Source: Burkholderiales bacterium RIFCSPHIGHO2_01_FULL_63_240 | GTDB lineage: Bacteria; Pseudomonadota; Gammaproteobacteria; Burkholderiales; Burkholderiaceae_C | NCBI GenBank assembly: GCA_001770725.1 | Contig: MERU01000004.1 | Coordinates: 248,001 to 312,000 of the forward strand | Direction: 5' to 3' | DNA: 64,000 nucleotides | Shown: positions 8,829 to 17,075 of the stretch, piece after piece | Layout: each line of letters begins with the position of its first letter | Numbering within the stretch: the stretch's first letter is position 1 | Notes under the pieces: model-generated | The model's input: the letters and a program-made list of their open reading frames with translations, nothing else | Database searches by the model: none | Told to the model about the DNA's origin: nothing | Made by a program: the position numbers and the translations under genes

Positions 8829-11072
8829 TCATGGGCTCGTGCGAGCCCGCAACAGGCGCAAGCCATTGGCCACGACCAGCAAACTGGCCCCCATGTCGGC
8901 AAACACAGCCATCCACATCGAGGCGTGTCCAAACACCGCCAGCACAAGAAACACCGCCTTGATGCCCAGCGCCAGGGAAATGTTTTGCCACAGCACAGCA
9001 TGTGTCAGGCGAGACAAGCGAATCAACTCAGGGATGCGGCGCAGGTCATCGTTCATGATGACCACGTCGGCGGCCTCCATGGCCGTGTCGGTGCCCGCGC
9101 CGCCCATCGCAATGCCGATGTCCGCCTTCGCCAACGCAGGCGCGTCGTTGATGCCATCGCCAGTCATGGCGCTCAGCCCATGCTCCGCCCGCAATCGCTC
9201 GATGGCTTGCAACTTGTCTTCGGGCAGAAGGTTGCCTCGGGCGTCATCAACACCTGCCTGCTTGGCAATTGTTTGAGCGGTTGCGTCGTTGTCGCCCGTG
9301 AGCATGACCGGACGCACGCCAAGTGCTTTGAGTTCAGCGACCGCTTGGCGAGACGACTCCTTGATGGTGTCGGCCACTGCGAACAACGCCAATACACCTT
9401 GATCACTGGCCAGCAGTGTCACGCTGCGTCCCGCATGCTCTTGGGCCAGAAGTTTGGCCTCCAGTTCGGGGCTGCACTGCCCACGCTCTTCGATCAAGCG
9501 GTGGTTGCCCAGCACATAAGTCGTGGCTTCACGTCGCCCCCGTACACCTCGTCCAGGCAGAGCCTCAAAGTTTTCAAACGCCAGGGGCTCTGCCGTCAAG
9601 CCTTGGGCTATGGCTTGCGAGACTGGGTGATCTGATCGAGAGGCCAAACCAGATGCCAACTGAGCGATGGCATCTCGATTACCCTGAAGGGCCTCCCACA
9701 CCACCAACTTCGGCTTTCCTTCTGTGATGGTGCCCGTTTTGTCCAGCGCGATCACACGCAGATTGCGCGCATCCTCCAGATAGGTGCCTCCCTTGATCAA
9801 GATCCCTCGGCGCGCTGCGGCTGCCAGTGCGCTGACCACGGTCACAGGCGTTGAAATCACCAAGGCGCAGGGGCATGCGATGACCAGCAGCACCAGCGCC
9901 TTGTAGATCGACTGCATCCAACTCCAGCCCATCAGCCAGGGTGTCAACACCGCAACCGCCACGGCAATCACAAACACGGCGGGGGTGTACAAAGCTGCAA
10001 AGCGATCAACAAATCGCTGAGTGGGCGCGCGCGTGCCTTGCGCTTCTTCGACCGCATGGATGATGCGTGCCAAGGTCGTGTTCGATGCGGACGCCGTCAC
10101 CTTGAAGACGATCTCGCCAGTTTCGTTGATGGTTCCGGCAAACACCGGGTCCCCAGCTTCCTTGTCGACCGGGATGCTTTCTCCAGTGACGGGTGCCTGG
10201 TTGATCGCGCTGTTGCCCTGAACCACGGTGCCATCCAATGGCACACGCTCGCCTGGGCGAATGCGAACAAGGCTGCCCAGTTCGACCTGATCGACAGGCA
10301 CCACTGTCCACTGTCCATCTGCCTGTTGCACCATGGCCTGCTGCGGGGCCAGATCCAGCAAGCCTTTGATGGCGTTGCGTGCCCGATCGACCGACCGAGC
10401 CTCGATCAACTCAGCGATGGCGTAGAGGGCCATCACCATGGCCGCCTCAGGCCATTGACCAATGACGAAGGCACCGGTAACCGCCACCGTCATCAAGGCA
10501 TTGATGTTGAGCTTGCCTTGGCGCAAAGCCCACAAGCCTTTGCGGTAGGTGCCCAGGCCAGCCAGCGCGATGGCACCGGCTGCGACCGCAAGACCGATCG
10601 CCTTGAACAAAGCAGTATCAGGCGCGAAAAAGCCGATGCACTCCGCTGCGATGGCCAGGCCCAAAGCCCAGATTAGCCTAGACCCACCCTCACTTCCACT
10701 GTGCTCATCATGGGCATTGTGTTCGCTTGGTGTTTTGGTCTGCGTTGCAAGCAGAGGTTGGGGATCAAACCCCGCTTTGCGAATGGCTTGCAGTGCCTGG
10801 CGCAACGCCTGCTCCGTGGCCTGGATGTCCAGCGTCCGAGCGCTCAGTTGAAACCTCAGTGCCCTGATGCCGGGGATGGCATCCACAGCGCGGCGGATTT
10901 CCGCTTCCTCTGAGGAACAGTCCATAGAGGCGATGTGGAACATGGTCCACCCAGCGTCCGGGGGTTTGGGCGAGATCGCCGCCGCAGTGGATGCCCCTGC
11001 GCATCCGCAACTGTGATTCTCGCAAGCTGAGGGGCTGGTGTTTTCGGGCGATGTGGTTCGGGGCGTGGTCAT
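8829..11072 (-). CDS. cadA: CadA/ZntA-type P1B ATPase exporting Zn/Cd/Pb
   Basis: 747 residues. After a short Cys-containing leader (CENHSCGCAG) an HMA domain starts near residue 44 with MDCSSEE at 50-56, the Asp-Cys-Ser variant of the metal site seen in several zinc/cadmium pumps. Then come PVTGESIPVDK (actuator), VIACPCALVIS (CPC in TM6), DKTGTITEGKP (phosphorylation) and MTGDGINDAPAL (hinge). This is the P1B-2 arrangement for Zn(II), Cd(II) and Pb(II) export from cytoplasm to periplasm. The gene diverges from cadR and its promoter lies almost on top of the start codon, so the mRNA may be leaderless. An internal start at residue 44 (MFHIAS) would give a protein without the leader. Confidence 0.93.
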   Translation of the reverse strand: MTTPRTTSPENTSPSACENHSCGCAGASTAAAISPKPPDAGWTMFHIASMDCSSEEAEIRRAVDAIPGIRALRFQLSARTLDIQATEQALRQALQAIRKAGFDPQPLLATQTKTPSEHNAHDEHSGSEGGSRLIWALGLAIAAECIGFFAPDTALFKAIGLAVAAGAIALAGLGTYRKGLWALRQGKLNINALMTVAVTGAFVIGQWPEAAMVMALYAIAELIEARSVDRARNAIKGLLDLAPQQAMVQQADGQWTVVPVDQVELGSLVRIRPGERVPLDGTVVQGNSAINQAPVTGESIPVDKEAGDPVFAGTINETGEIVFKVTASASNTTLARIIHAVEEAQGTRAPTQRFVDRFAALYTPAVFVIAVAVAVLTPWLMGWSWMQSIYKALVLLVIACPCALVISTPVTVVSALAAAARRGILIKGGTYLEDARNLRVIALDKTGTITEGKPKLVVWEALQGNRDAIAQLASGLASRSDHPVSQAIAQGLTAEPLAFENFEALPGRGVRGRREATTYVLGNHRLIEERGQCSPELEAKLLAQEHAGRSVTLLASDQGVLALFAVADTIKESSRQAVAELKALGVRPVMLTGDNDATAQTIAKQAGVDDARGNLLPEDKLQAIERLRAEHGLSAMTGDGINDAPALAKADIGIAMGGAGTDTAMEAADVVIMNDDLRRIPELIRLSRLTHAVLWQNISLALGIKAVFLVLAVFGHASMWMAVFADMGASLLVVANGLRLLRARTSP

Positions 11073-11078
11073 GACCGT

Positions 11079-11109
11079 ATTTGAAACCCTGAAGTAGGTA
11101 CAGAGTCAA
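11079..11109 (-). promoter_or_regulatory. MerR-type promoter of cadA
   Basis: Read on the minus strand: TTGACT, a 19-base spacer, then TCAAAT. The spacer holds the imperfect dyad ACTCTGT...CAGGGT. Elongated 19-bp spacers are the hallmark of MerR-activated promoters. The spacer and hexamers are nearly the same as those at 40765-40795 and 45050-45080. Only six bases separate the -10 from the cadA ATG. Confidence 0.85.
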
Positions 11110-11150
11110 GCGGTAATATGGCCGTATCTGCTTGCCAACAGGAACCCGCC

Positions 11151-11603
11151 ATGAAAATAGGTGACTTGTCAGCCCAGTCTGGCACCCCTGTGGAAACGAT
11201 TCGCTTCTACGAGCGCGAGGGCCTGCTTCCAAAGCCTTCACGCACCATCAGCAACTACCGGATCTATGAAGGGCCCCACGTCGAACGTCTAGCCTTTATT
11301 CGCCACTGTCGATCACTGGACATGGCCCTGGATGAAATTCGGGCTCTGCTGGCGCTCCAGGCAGCCCCCAACGAGAGTTGTGAGGCCGTGAACAACGTGC
11401 TGGATGAGCACATCGAACACGTGGCCCAACGGATTCGAGAGCTGACCGCCTTGAAAAAACAACTGGCGGCACTGCGGGGGCAATGTGCTCAGGCAAAAGA
11501 TGTCGCGCATTGCGGCATCTTGAGTGGACTTGGCCAGGGGGAGACTCTTGAGCAGCAGACAGCTCGACAACATGTCTCAGCAAGCCACGGCAAACGCCGT
11601 TGA
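11151..11603 (+). CDS. cadR: CadR/PbrR-like MerR-family metal-responsive regulator
   Basis: 150 residues from MKIGDLSAQSG (ATG at 11151); the track start at 11118 is eleven codons upstream. An N-terminal winged helix (VETIRFYEREGLLPKPSRT) is followed by a dimerisation helix and metal-site cysteines in ESCEAV and RGQCAQAKDVAHCGIL, the three-Cys pattern of CadR/PbrR proteins sensing Cd, Zn or Pb. The C-terminus HVSASHGKRR contains two His. It diverges from cadA across an 80-base region containing the 19-bp-spacer promoter. A closely similar regulator is at 48934-49386. Confidence 0.9.
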   Translation: MKIGDLSAQSGTPVETIRFYEREGLLPKPSRTISNYRIYEGPHVERLAFIRHCRSLDMALDEIRALLALQAAPNESCEAVNNVLDEHIEHVAQRIRELTALKKQLAALRGQCAQAKDVAHCGILSGLGQGETLEQQTARQHVSASHGKRR

Positions 11604-11694
11604 TCGACACCCGTTGATCATCTGACCAATGTTAATCTCAACCTTGGAAGGACTCAAGACGGTGGTCATCGGAGCCCATATGGCCGAGGTTCGC

Positions 11695-12942
11695 TCAATG
11701 ACTCCTGGAAGTCACTGTCTCTGGCAACGCGGGCATCTCTTCGCCACTCCACCAGAGCCAGGATGAAACACCGGACGTCCGCAAGACGCGTTCTTTTTCC
11801 GCCCGATCCTTCGGGGGCATGAATGCGCTGATGACATGCAAAGGCAGCGGCAATGGTCCCGCGTCCAAGAGCAACGCATTGGGAAACGCAGCGGCGCTCC
11901 TGGCGTCGTAACGCAGCGGTTTGACAAAGCGCCTGCCCTGAGCCACGAGTTCATGCACCAGAGGCAGTTCATGCACACCCTCCACCGGGATCCAGTGCTC
12001 GCTGGTCAACATCAAACTGGCCGCATCAATTTCATAGGTGTGCTCACGGCGAGCGCGGATCAGTACCGCCAGCACCAAACGTACCTTGTATCCGCTGTCG
12101 GCGTCACGGGCTTCAAACAATGGCGCGAAGACCCGCTCAATGCGCTCCCAGGTCTTGGTGACCACCAGCAGGGGTGCATCGGGCATGTGCTTGATCCAAA
12201 CACGTCGCCCCAGGGCCGTTACCTCGCTGACCTTGAATTCTCCGATGACCACAGCCAGAGGGCTTTGCCCTTCGTGCGGATGCAAGACCGCCAGCTTGTT
12301 ACGACGGCGCTGAGCTACCTCGAATTTGCTGGCTTCGCTGAAGGGCTCGGGCACATACAAGCGCTCACTCAGCCCAACGCCCTTGACCATCACGTCCTCG
12401 GCCGCATTCATCAGGTATTTGTGCAGGACACCTTGATTGCGCTTGCCCTCCATGGCCGGGCTCCATCGGTTGAAGCCTGCCCGCTCGAACAGGAAGTGCA
12501 TCAGGGCATGCAGGCTCATGCGCCGCCTGGGTGCTTCCACCTCGTTCACGTCATGCGTTTCACCTCTTACCAAGCTACGCCCCACCATGCGAACCCACGG
12601 AAAGTCCACACGCAGTTGAATCTGCCCAGGCACCATCTCCAGAACAGCCTCGCCCACCAATTCGCCCAGACCTGATTGTTGCCACTCTGGCTCGAAGGAT
12701 GGGCACGATGGGTGATGTCGACACCCGGTTTCCGGCATGCGCTTGACAACGAACTGACGGTGCCGCGCCACGTACATCTCCACACCACCAGGAACACACA
12801 GACATCGGGGACGTTCGGGGGTCTCGTACACGTGTGCCAGCAGATCCTGCATGTCTGGCGCGCTTGCATCCACCACCCGCCCTTTGATGGAAAAGCGCTG
12901 ACTGTCGCCTTCAGCGCTTTGACGGGTGGGCATGGTGTTCAC
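11695..12942 (-). CDS. DUF1173-family ICE-associated protein
   Basis: 415 residues. I recognise the general form of the DUF1173 family (RCLCVPGGVEMYVARH near the start, PETGCRHHPSC, then a long conserved body), which occurs on ICEs and plasmids and has no known function. The CRHHPSC segment could bind metal. The GTG start at 12942 overlaps the stop of the preceding gene (GTGA); an in-frame ATG three codons on is the alternative. It forms a two-gene minus-strand unit with the recombinase-like gene. Confidence 0.65.
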   Translation of the reverse strand: MNTMPTRQSAEGDSQRFSIKGRVVDASAPDMQDLLAHVYETPERPRCLCVPGGVEMYVARHRQFVVKRMPETGCRHHPSCPSFEPEWQQSGLGELVGEAVLEMVPGQIQLRVDFPWVRMVGRSLVRGETHDVNEVEAPRRRMSLHALMHFLFERAGFNRWSPAMEGKRNQGVLHKYLMNAAEDVMVKGVGLSERLYVPEPFSEASKFEVAQRRRNKLAVLHPHEGQSPLAVVIGEFKVSEVTALGRRVWIKHMPDAPLLVVTKTWERIERVFAPLFEARDADSGYKVRLVLAVLIRARREHTYEIDAASLMLTSEHWIPVEGVHELPLVHELVAQGRRFVKPLRYDARSAAAFPNALLLDAGPLPLPLHVISAFMPPKDRAEKERVLRTSGVSSWLWWSGEEMPALPETVTSRSH

Positions 12943-13880
12943 ACCAGCTCATCGAGCAGTTGCTCGATGGTCGGCTTGTGGCGAGCCAGCAGTTCGCGCA
13001 CCGCACTGCGTTCGCTGATGCCCAGGATCAGGCCGACATCGTCCTCATCAGCGCCACGCTCATAGAGGCGTGCCACGACGGTGCGACGCACAGACAGCGC
13101 CGTCACGCCTTTCATCTCGGCATAGCGAAACAGCTTGCGATAGGTCTCCAGGATCGGTCGACACAAGAACCGTCGCTGACCAGGCGCACCATAGGGTGTG
13201 ATCTTGAACCCCTCGCCTGCTGTGGACAGGAACAAGCGGCTATCTGGATCAAGCCCTCTATAAGCGCCGTCCCGTCCCGATCCCAGCCCGAACCTCAGGC
13301 GCTCTTCCAGGTAGTTTGAAAGCGATTCGTCCAACCTCGTGCTGGCGAAGTGCAATGGGCGGGCCTTTCCGGTAATGGCCACCTCGGCACGCATCTGGGA
13401 GTGGCGCCGAACGCTGCCATCGGAGTTCAGGTAGTCCCTCACTTCGAGGCGGGCGATTTCCAGGGGACGTGCGCCCGTGGCAAACAGGAGATAGAACAGC
13501 GACAGATCATGCCAGGCCCGATTGCTGCGCCCCTTGATGCGCTTGCCTGCCTGGATGATCTCATCCATGGAGACGATGCGGCTTGAACGATGTCCGACCG
13601 TCTTTCTCGGATCGAAATCCTCCAAGGCCGTCAGGATGGCATCGCGGTGCAGGCGCAAGCGTCTGACGAATGCAGCGCCATCTTCATTCAAGCCATCGAT
13701 GTCGGCCACTTGGCTCAACTGCACCGCAATGGCTTTGATGCGCCGCTCAACCGCCGTGCGTGACACGCCAAACCGCGCGGCCACGGCCTCATAGGTGTCG
13801 CCATCGATGACCTCCTTGAGCATCCTGATCGAATGGGCAACGGTGCCCCCGTCTGGTTCCAGTTCTGGTGCGCATGACAT
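12939..13880 (-). CDS. Tyrosine-recombinase-like protein lacking the catalytic tyrosine
   Basis: The ATG at 13880 is chosen because GGGAGAGGGTC precedes it; the track start is a GTG at 13913. About 313 residues. An N-terminal helix-turn-helix (YEAVAARFGVSRTAVERRI) precedes a region like the catalytic domain of phage integrases: ATGARPLEIARLEV contains the first Arg and ALSVRRTVVARL the second. The usual His before the second Arg, the LGH motif (here LGISERSAV) and the nucleophilic Tyr are not visible. It may be a DNA-binding relative rather than an active integrase. The stop overlaps the DUF1173 start. Confidence 0.7.
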   Translation of the reverse strand: MSCAPELEPDGGTVAHSIRMLKEVIDGDTYEAVAARFGVSRTAVERRIKAIAVQLSQVADIDGLNEDGAAFVRRLRLHRDAILTALEDFDPRKTVGHRSSRIVSMDEIIQAGKRIKGRSNRAWHDLSLFYLLFATGARPLEIARLEVRDYLNSDGSVRRHSQMRAEVAITGKARPLHFASTRLDESLSNYLEERLRFGLGSGRDGAYRGLDPDSRLFLSTAGEGFKITPYGAPGQRRFLCRPILETYRKLFRYAEMKGVTALSVRRTVVARLYERGADEDDVGLILGISERSAVRELLARHKPTIEQLLDELV

Positions 13881-13909
13881 GACCCTCTCCCTGCTCTGTT
13901 TACTTGTCC

Positions 13910-14194
13910 TCACGCTGCCAAAGCGCCTTCATGCTCAACCCTGATCGCAATTTTCACCAGTCGAAATCGCCGGTGAAGGCGGGGGGTTTCGGCATCAGGC
14001 AGATCTGCTTTGGCGTGGACAAAAGCCACGTGAAAACACCCAGAAGCAAGCAAGTTCCGTGGCACCGCCCCGCATGGGATGAGGCACACTTCCCATGCAT
14101 TGGCGTGTGCCAAGTCCCCTGCGCGCTCAATGTCGGGGCAAGGCATGCCAAGCAAGGTGCATGGCAAGGGGGTGGGCTCTGCAAGCGTGAACAT
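13910..14194 (-). CDS. Small hypothetical protein between AlpA-like gene and recombinase-like gene
   Basis: About 94 residues from MFTLAEPTPLPC if the ATG at 14194 is used (the track start is four codons upstream). It fills the interval between two same-strand genes, stops 29 bases before the recombinase-like ATG and has a reasonable amino-acid mix. No ribosome binding site is obvious and no family is recognised. It could be non-coding. Confidence 0.35.
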   Translation of the reverse strand: MFTLAEPTPLPCTLLGMPCPDIERAGDLAHANAWEVCLIPCGAVPRNLLASGCFHVAFVHAKADLPDAETPRLHRRFRLVKIAIRVEHEGALAA

Positions 14195-14212
14195 TGGCTT
14201 CAGCAAGGGGCG

Positions 14213-14467
14213 TCAGGCACGGCTACTCTGTTCAGCGATCCATTGCCTGATGTCCTCCACCCGCCAGACGGTCACGCGCACCGACAGCTTGACGGGTTCA
14301 GGAAAGGTGCGCGTCTGCACGCGCCGCCACAGTGTGGACTTGGAGATGGGAACAAATTGCAGAACCTGTGCCTGTCGGAGAAAGCCAACTTGCGGCAATG
14401 ATGGCGCCGCAACAGCATGGACAGGTGCCGCGGGCACGACAACGGCACCCCGGTTGGGTTTAGGCAT
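14213..14467 (-). CDS. AlpA-family DNA-binding regulator/excisionase-like
   Basis: 84 residues with the AlpA/MerR-like winged helix: GFLRQAQVLQFVPISKSTLWRRV, then FPEPVKLSVRVTVWRVEDIRQWI. AlpA-type proteins on mobile elements activate integrase genes or act as excisionases. It is the first gene of the minus-strand ICE unit (AlpA-like, small unknown, recombinase-like, DUF1173). The N-terminal 25 residues are Ala/Pro/Val-rich and probably disordered. Confidence 0.8.
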   Translation of the reverse strand: MPKPNRGAVVVPAAPVHAVAAPSLPQVGFLRQAQVLQFVPISKSTLWRRVQTRTFPEPVKLSVRVTVWRVEDIRQWIAEQSSRA

Positions 14468-14842
14468 GATCTGGCCTCTTCACGGCGAATGCCGATGGAA
14501 GACATGACCTGCTCTGTAGCGGCGGCGCTAGGTCAGGGTTTGCGCATGCCGATAGGGACGCACGACTCCGGCATCACATCGGCGGCGTCCCGGTCGCACG
14601 GTGTGGTTGTGAGCAACTCCAAGTACATAGTGCCTCGTCAACGGGATGGCTCAGCGCAACGTGGACAGGCACAGGCAGGCAGGTATCGACTGCGACGGTG
14701 GCGCAACATGCGTCCCGATATCACCTTAGCGGACGACATGGGACGCCTCAAGGCAAGAACGGCTTGTGCTCCTCGAAATCGTCCGTGAAGTCGGCCCCTT
14801 GCGCGTGGCGCTTGCCAGCATCAACCAGGTCGCGTTGAGTAG
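14468..14842. other. 375-base interval without a supported gene
   Basis: It lies between the AlpA-like start and the stop of the DUF1845-like gene, both on the minus strand, so it should contain the promoter of the AlpA unit. The ORF track offers only a 123-residue plus-strand frame that looks like a shadow. No hairpin or repeat stood out. Confidence 0.4.
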
Positions 14843-15598
14843 CTACTTGACGACAACAGCAGCAACCACAGGCTCCATGGTGTCCGTGGCTGACGAAACA
14901 CTTGCATCATCGCCGGTCGCTTCCAGCTCCTGAGCAAGCACACCAGATGCTTGAACATTTGCTGCTGGGGCTGGCACAGACTCGGGACCGCCCTCACCCC
15001 GTTCACCCATGGCATTCATGCGGCGCCTCAGGCCAGTGGCCAGATTGCGAGCCCCGTTGGCCACGTCGCGCACCTGACGTTTGAGGCTGGCGCGCTGGAT
15101 GTCCACCGCCTGCGCAGTGATCACTTCATGGATCTCCAGCGTCTGGAGCAGTGGCATCAACTGGTCCAGCTTACCCAGGACCTCCAGGAAGCGACGCCCA
15201 AACGACGACAGCACACTGACGTCCACCGACAGGGCCACGGTGTCATACGTCGCCACACTGGTGATGCCATGGGCCTTGAACAAGGCTTCTGCGCCATCGA
15301 TGGCACTGTTCAAGCTCTCGTTGACCGCGTCAAGCTTCGCCCGAACGCTGGCCTCCACCTTGACGATGTCATCGTGATCCAGACGGGTGCGTGCGATCAC
15401 CGAGATGAAGTGCATGTTGAGTTGCAAGGTGTTGAACAGGCGAACAAAGAAGCGCTTGCCCTCTGCGCTGGTGAAGCACGTGGGCATCTTCACACTGGCC
15501 GCTTCGATGCGCCTGAAATCTGCCTTGCTTTCTTTGGCCAGGATCCGGTCGTTGACCCCGCCTTGGTCCATCTTGACGATCTGGTGAATATCAGACAT
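14843..15598 (-). CDS. DUF1845-like ICE protein of unknown function
   Basis: The ATG at 15598 (MSDIHQIV) is preferred because GGGAGCGCGAC precedes it; the ORF extends to 15676. About 251 residues, mostly helical, with conserved-looking GKRFFVRLFNTLQLNMHFISVIARTR and LGKLDQLMPLLQTLEIHEVITAQ segments, then RNLATGLRRRMNAMGERG and a low-complexity Ala/Val tail. I associate these with DUF1845 proteins of conjugative elements, from memory only. It diverges from the plus-strand genes beginning at 16091. Confidence 0.5.
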   Translation of the reverse strand: MSDIHQIVKMDQGGVNDRILAKESKADFRRIEAASVKMPTCFTSAEGKRFFVRLFNTLQLNMHFISVIARTRLDHDDIVKVEASVRAKLDAVNESLNSAIDGAEALFKAHGITSVATYDTVALSVDVSVLSSFGRRFLEVLGKLDQLMPLLQTLEIHEVITAQAVDIQRASLKRQVRDVANGARNLATGLRRRMNAMGERGEGGPESVPAPAANVQASGVLAQELEATGDDASVSSATDTMEPVVAAVVVK

Positions 15599-16090
15599 GT
15601 CGCGCTCCCGTGACTGGCGTGCTCGCCACCATCTTGCGAACCGCGTTCGTGCATCACCACCGGGAATCATCGGCAATTGAATGCCCTTTCGGCATCAGCC
15701 CCCGTTTTGGCATGGAACCACCTTGACCATCCTCATGGCAAGGCACTACCTTGCAGACATGCAGCAGCTGGCCCTGCATTCAAACAAGGCAAGCCCTGGA
15801 GTTCACATCAAACCCTTGACGGTCACCACCGTCCCGATTCCATCGAAGCGACTTTCGTGGTGAGTGCACGACCGCACTGACGCCGCATGCGCGCGCTCAC
15901 CCAGAAAGCCTTCTTCGATCGGTAGCTGGCAAACCGATCCGAACGGGCTCAATACCCGATCAAGCCAGCCCTGGAGTCTTTTCATCGCCATCGGCAGTGC
16001 GTCAAAACACTTTGCCGACTGTTCATCACCCTGTGGGGCATTGCCCCACCCGTGGTGCGCCGTGCCTCCCAATTTCACATGGAGGCCACG
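15599..16090. other. 492-base divergent intergenic region
   Basis: It separates the minus-strand DUF1845-like gene from the plus-strand ICE genes, so it should hold two promoters. A minus-strand 149-residue ORF (15803-16252) overlaps the well-supported gene at 16091 and is judged a shadow. A perfect GTGGGGCA/TGCCCCAC palindrome sits at 16033-16049. Confidence 0.45.
16033..16049. repeat. 17-base palindrome upstream of plus-strand ICE gene block
   Basis: GTGGGGCA, one T, TGCCCCAC. It could be an operator or an mRNA leader hairpin, 41 bases before the ATG at 16091. Confidence 0.45.
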
Positions 16091-16633
16091 ATGCTGCACA
16101 CGAGCACATCCCTGGTTCACCCCCCACCTGCCTTGAATGGCTTCATGGGGGCGACGCAGTCCGTTTTTCCGGATAAATCGCCAGACCCACCTTCGCTGGA
16201 CGATCCGACCGAACGCATCGACTGGAGCGAGGAGGACATCGTCTTCCTGCACTGGCGCTTGCTGCAGGAGATCAACCAGTTATCTGACCCGGCCACGCCG
16301 CTGGAAGAGAAGTTCGACACCCTGCGCTGGGTGTTCACCGAGCGGGACAAGGACCAACAGCCCTTCTCGTTCGTGAACTGCCTGCGTGTCGTGGGATGCA
16401 GCCCGCTGTCGCCCATCGCGTACTGCGGCCTCGTGGATGCGCAAGACATCCGCGACCACATCCGCAACAAGCTCAAAGCCTGGCTGTCGGAATCGCTTGA
16501 GCGCTATCCCCAATGGGTTCGCGATGCCATCGCCAGCAACCTCCAGTGGGTTGAGGCCCGCTTGGCCAGGAATCCGCAATGGATCAATGAACAGCTCAAG
16601 CAGATGTCCGAGCAGGGTGACCTGTTCACCTGA
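16091..16633 (+). CDS. Hypothetical ICE protein
   Basis: The ATG at 16091 has a strong site (GGAGGCCACG) and gives about 180 residues; the ORF track start is 13 codons upstream. The N-terminal 40 residues are Pro-rich; the rest is helical, with a repeated pattern in the C-terminal third: YPQWVRDAIASNLQWVEARL then NPQWINEQL. No family recognised. First gene of a plus-strand block with the next gene 77 bases on. Confidence 0.65.
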   Translation: MLHTSTSLVHPPPALNGFMGATQSVFPDKSPDPPSLDDPTERIDWSEEDIVFLHWRLLQEINQLSDPATPLEEKFDTLRWVFTERDKDQQPFSFVNCLRVVGCSPLSPIAYCGLVDAQDIRDHIRNKLKAWLSESLERYPQWVRDAIASNLQWVEARLARNPQWINEQLKQMSEQGDLFT

Positions 16634-16710
16634 TCCCAACAGCCCCAAACAACGCCAAGGCCAGATCGTGCCGATCGGCCCTGGCCCTCACCTCACACAT
16701 GGAGAGCCCT

Positions 16711-17028
16711 ATGCACAAACAAGCATACGCCCATGGCCACCGCATTCCGATGCTGATGGTCGATGAGCCCCAGGACATCGAGTTCCTGGTCAAGGAAAGT
16801 GAAGTCCTGACGGGCCAGGCTGGCCGCATCTTTGTCATCGCCGGTGCCGACTGGCTGACCTACCGCGTGCTGTGGAACCAGGCAGGTTTCAAGGTCGAAC
16901 GCCTGGACGACAAAGGCCAGGTCTTGCACACGCAGCACCAACTGCCCTGGGAGTTCGTCGAGCACAGCGTGATCGAAGCACTGCAGGCGGGCCAGTTGTT
17001 CACCCCATCGGTTCGCCATCGCGGCTGA
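16711..17028 (+). CDS. Hypothetical small ICE protein
   Basis: About 105 residues from MHKQAYAHGHRIP. The ATG at 16711 follows GGAGAGCCCT; the track start at 16699 is four codons upstream and overlaps that site. Contains DEPQDIEFLVKESEVLTGQAGRIFVIAGADW and a C-terminal HQLPWEFVEHSVIEAL. No recognised domain. Lies 47 bases before the primase-like gene, so probably co-transcribed. Confidence 0.6.
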   Translation: MHKQAYAHGHRIPMLMVDEPQDIEFLVKESEVLTGQAGRIFVIAGADWLTYRVLWNQAGFKVERLDDKGQVLHTQHQLPWEFVEHSVIEALQAGQLFTPSVRHRG

Positions 17029-17075
17029 CCGCTGCTCTATCCCCTGGAGGACATGTCATCAACACGGAGTTCATC

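Noticed and set aside
15803-16252. 149-residue minus-strand ORF
   Set aside because: Overlaps the well-started gene at 16091 by 160 bases, with no ribosome site or recognisable product.
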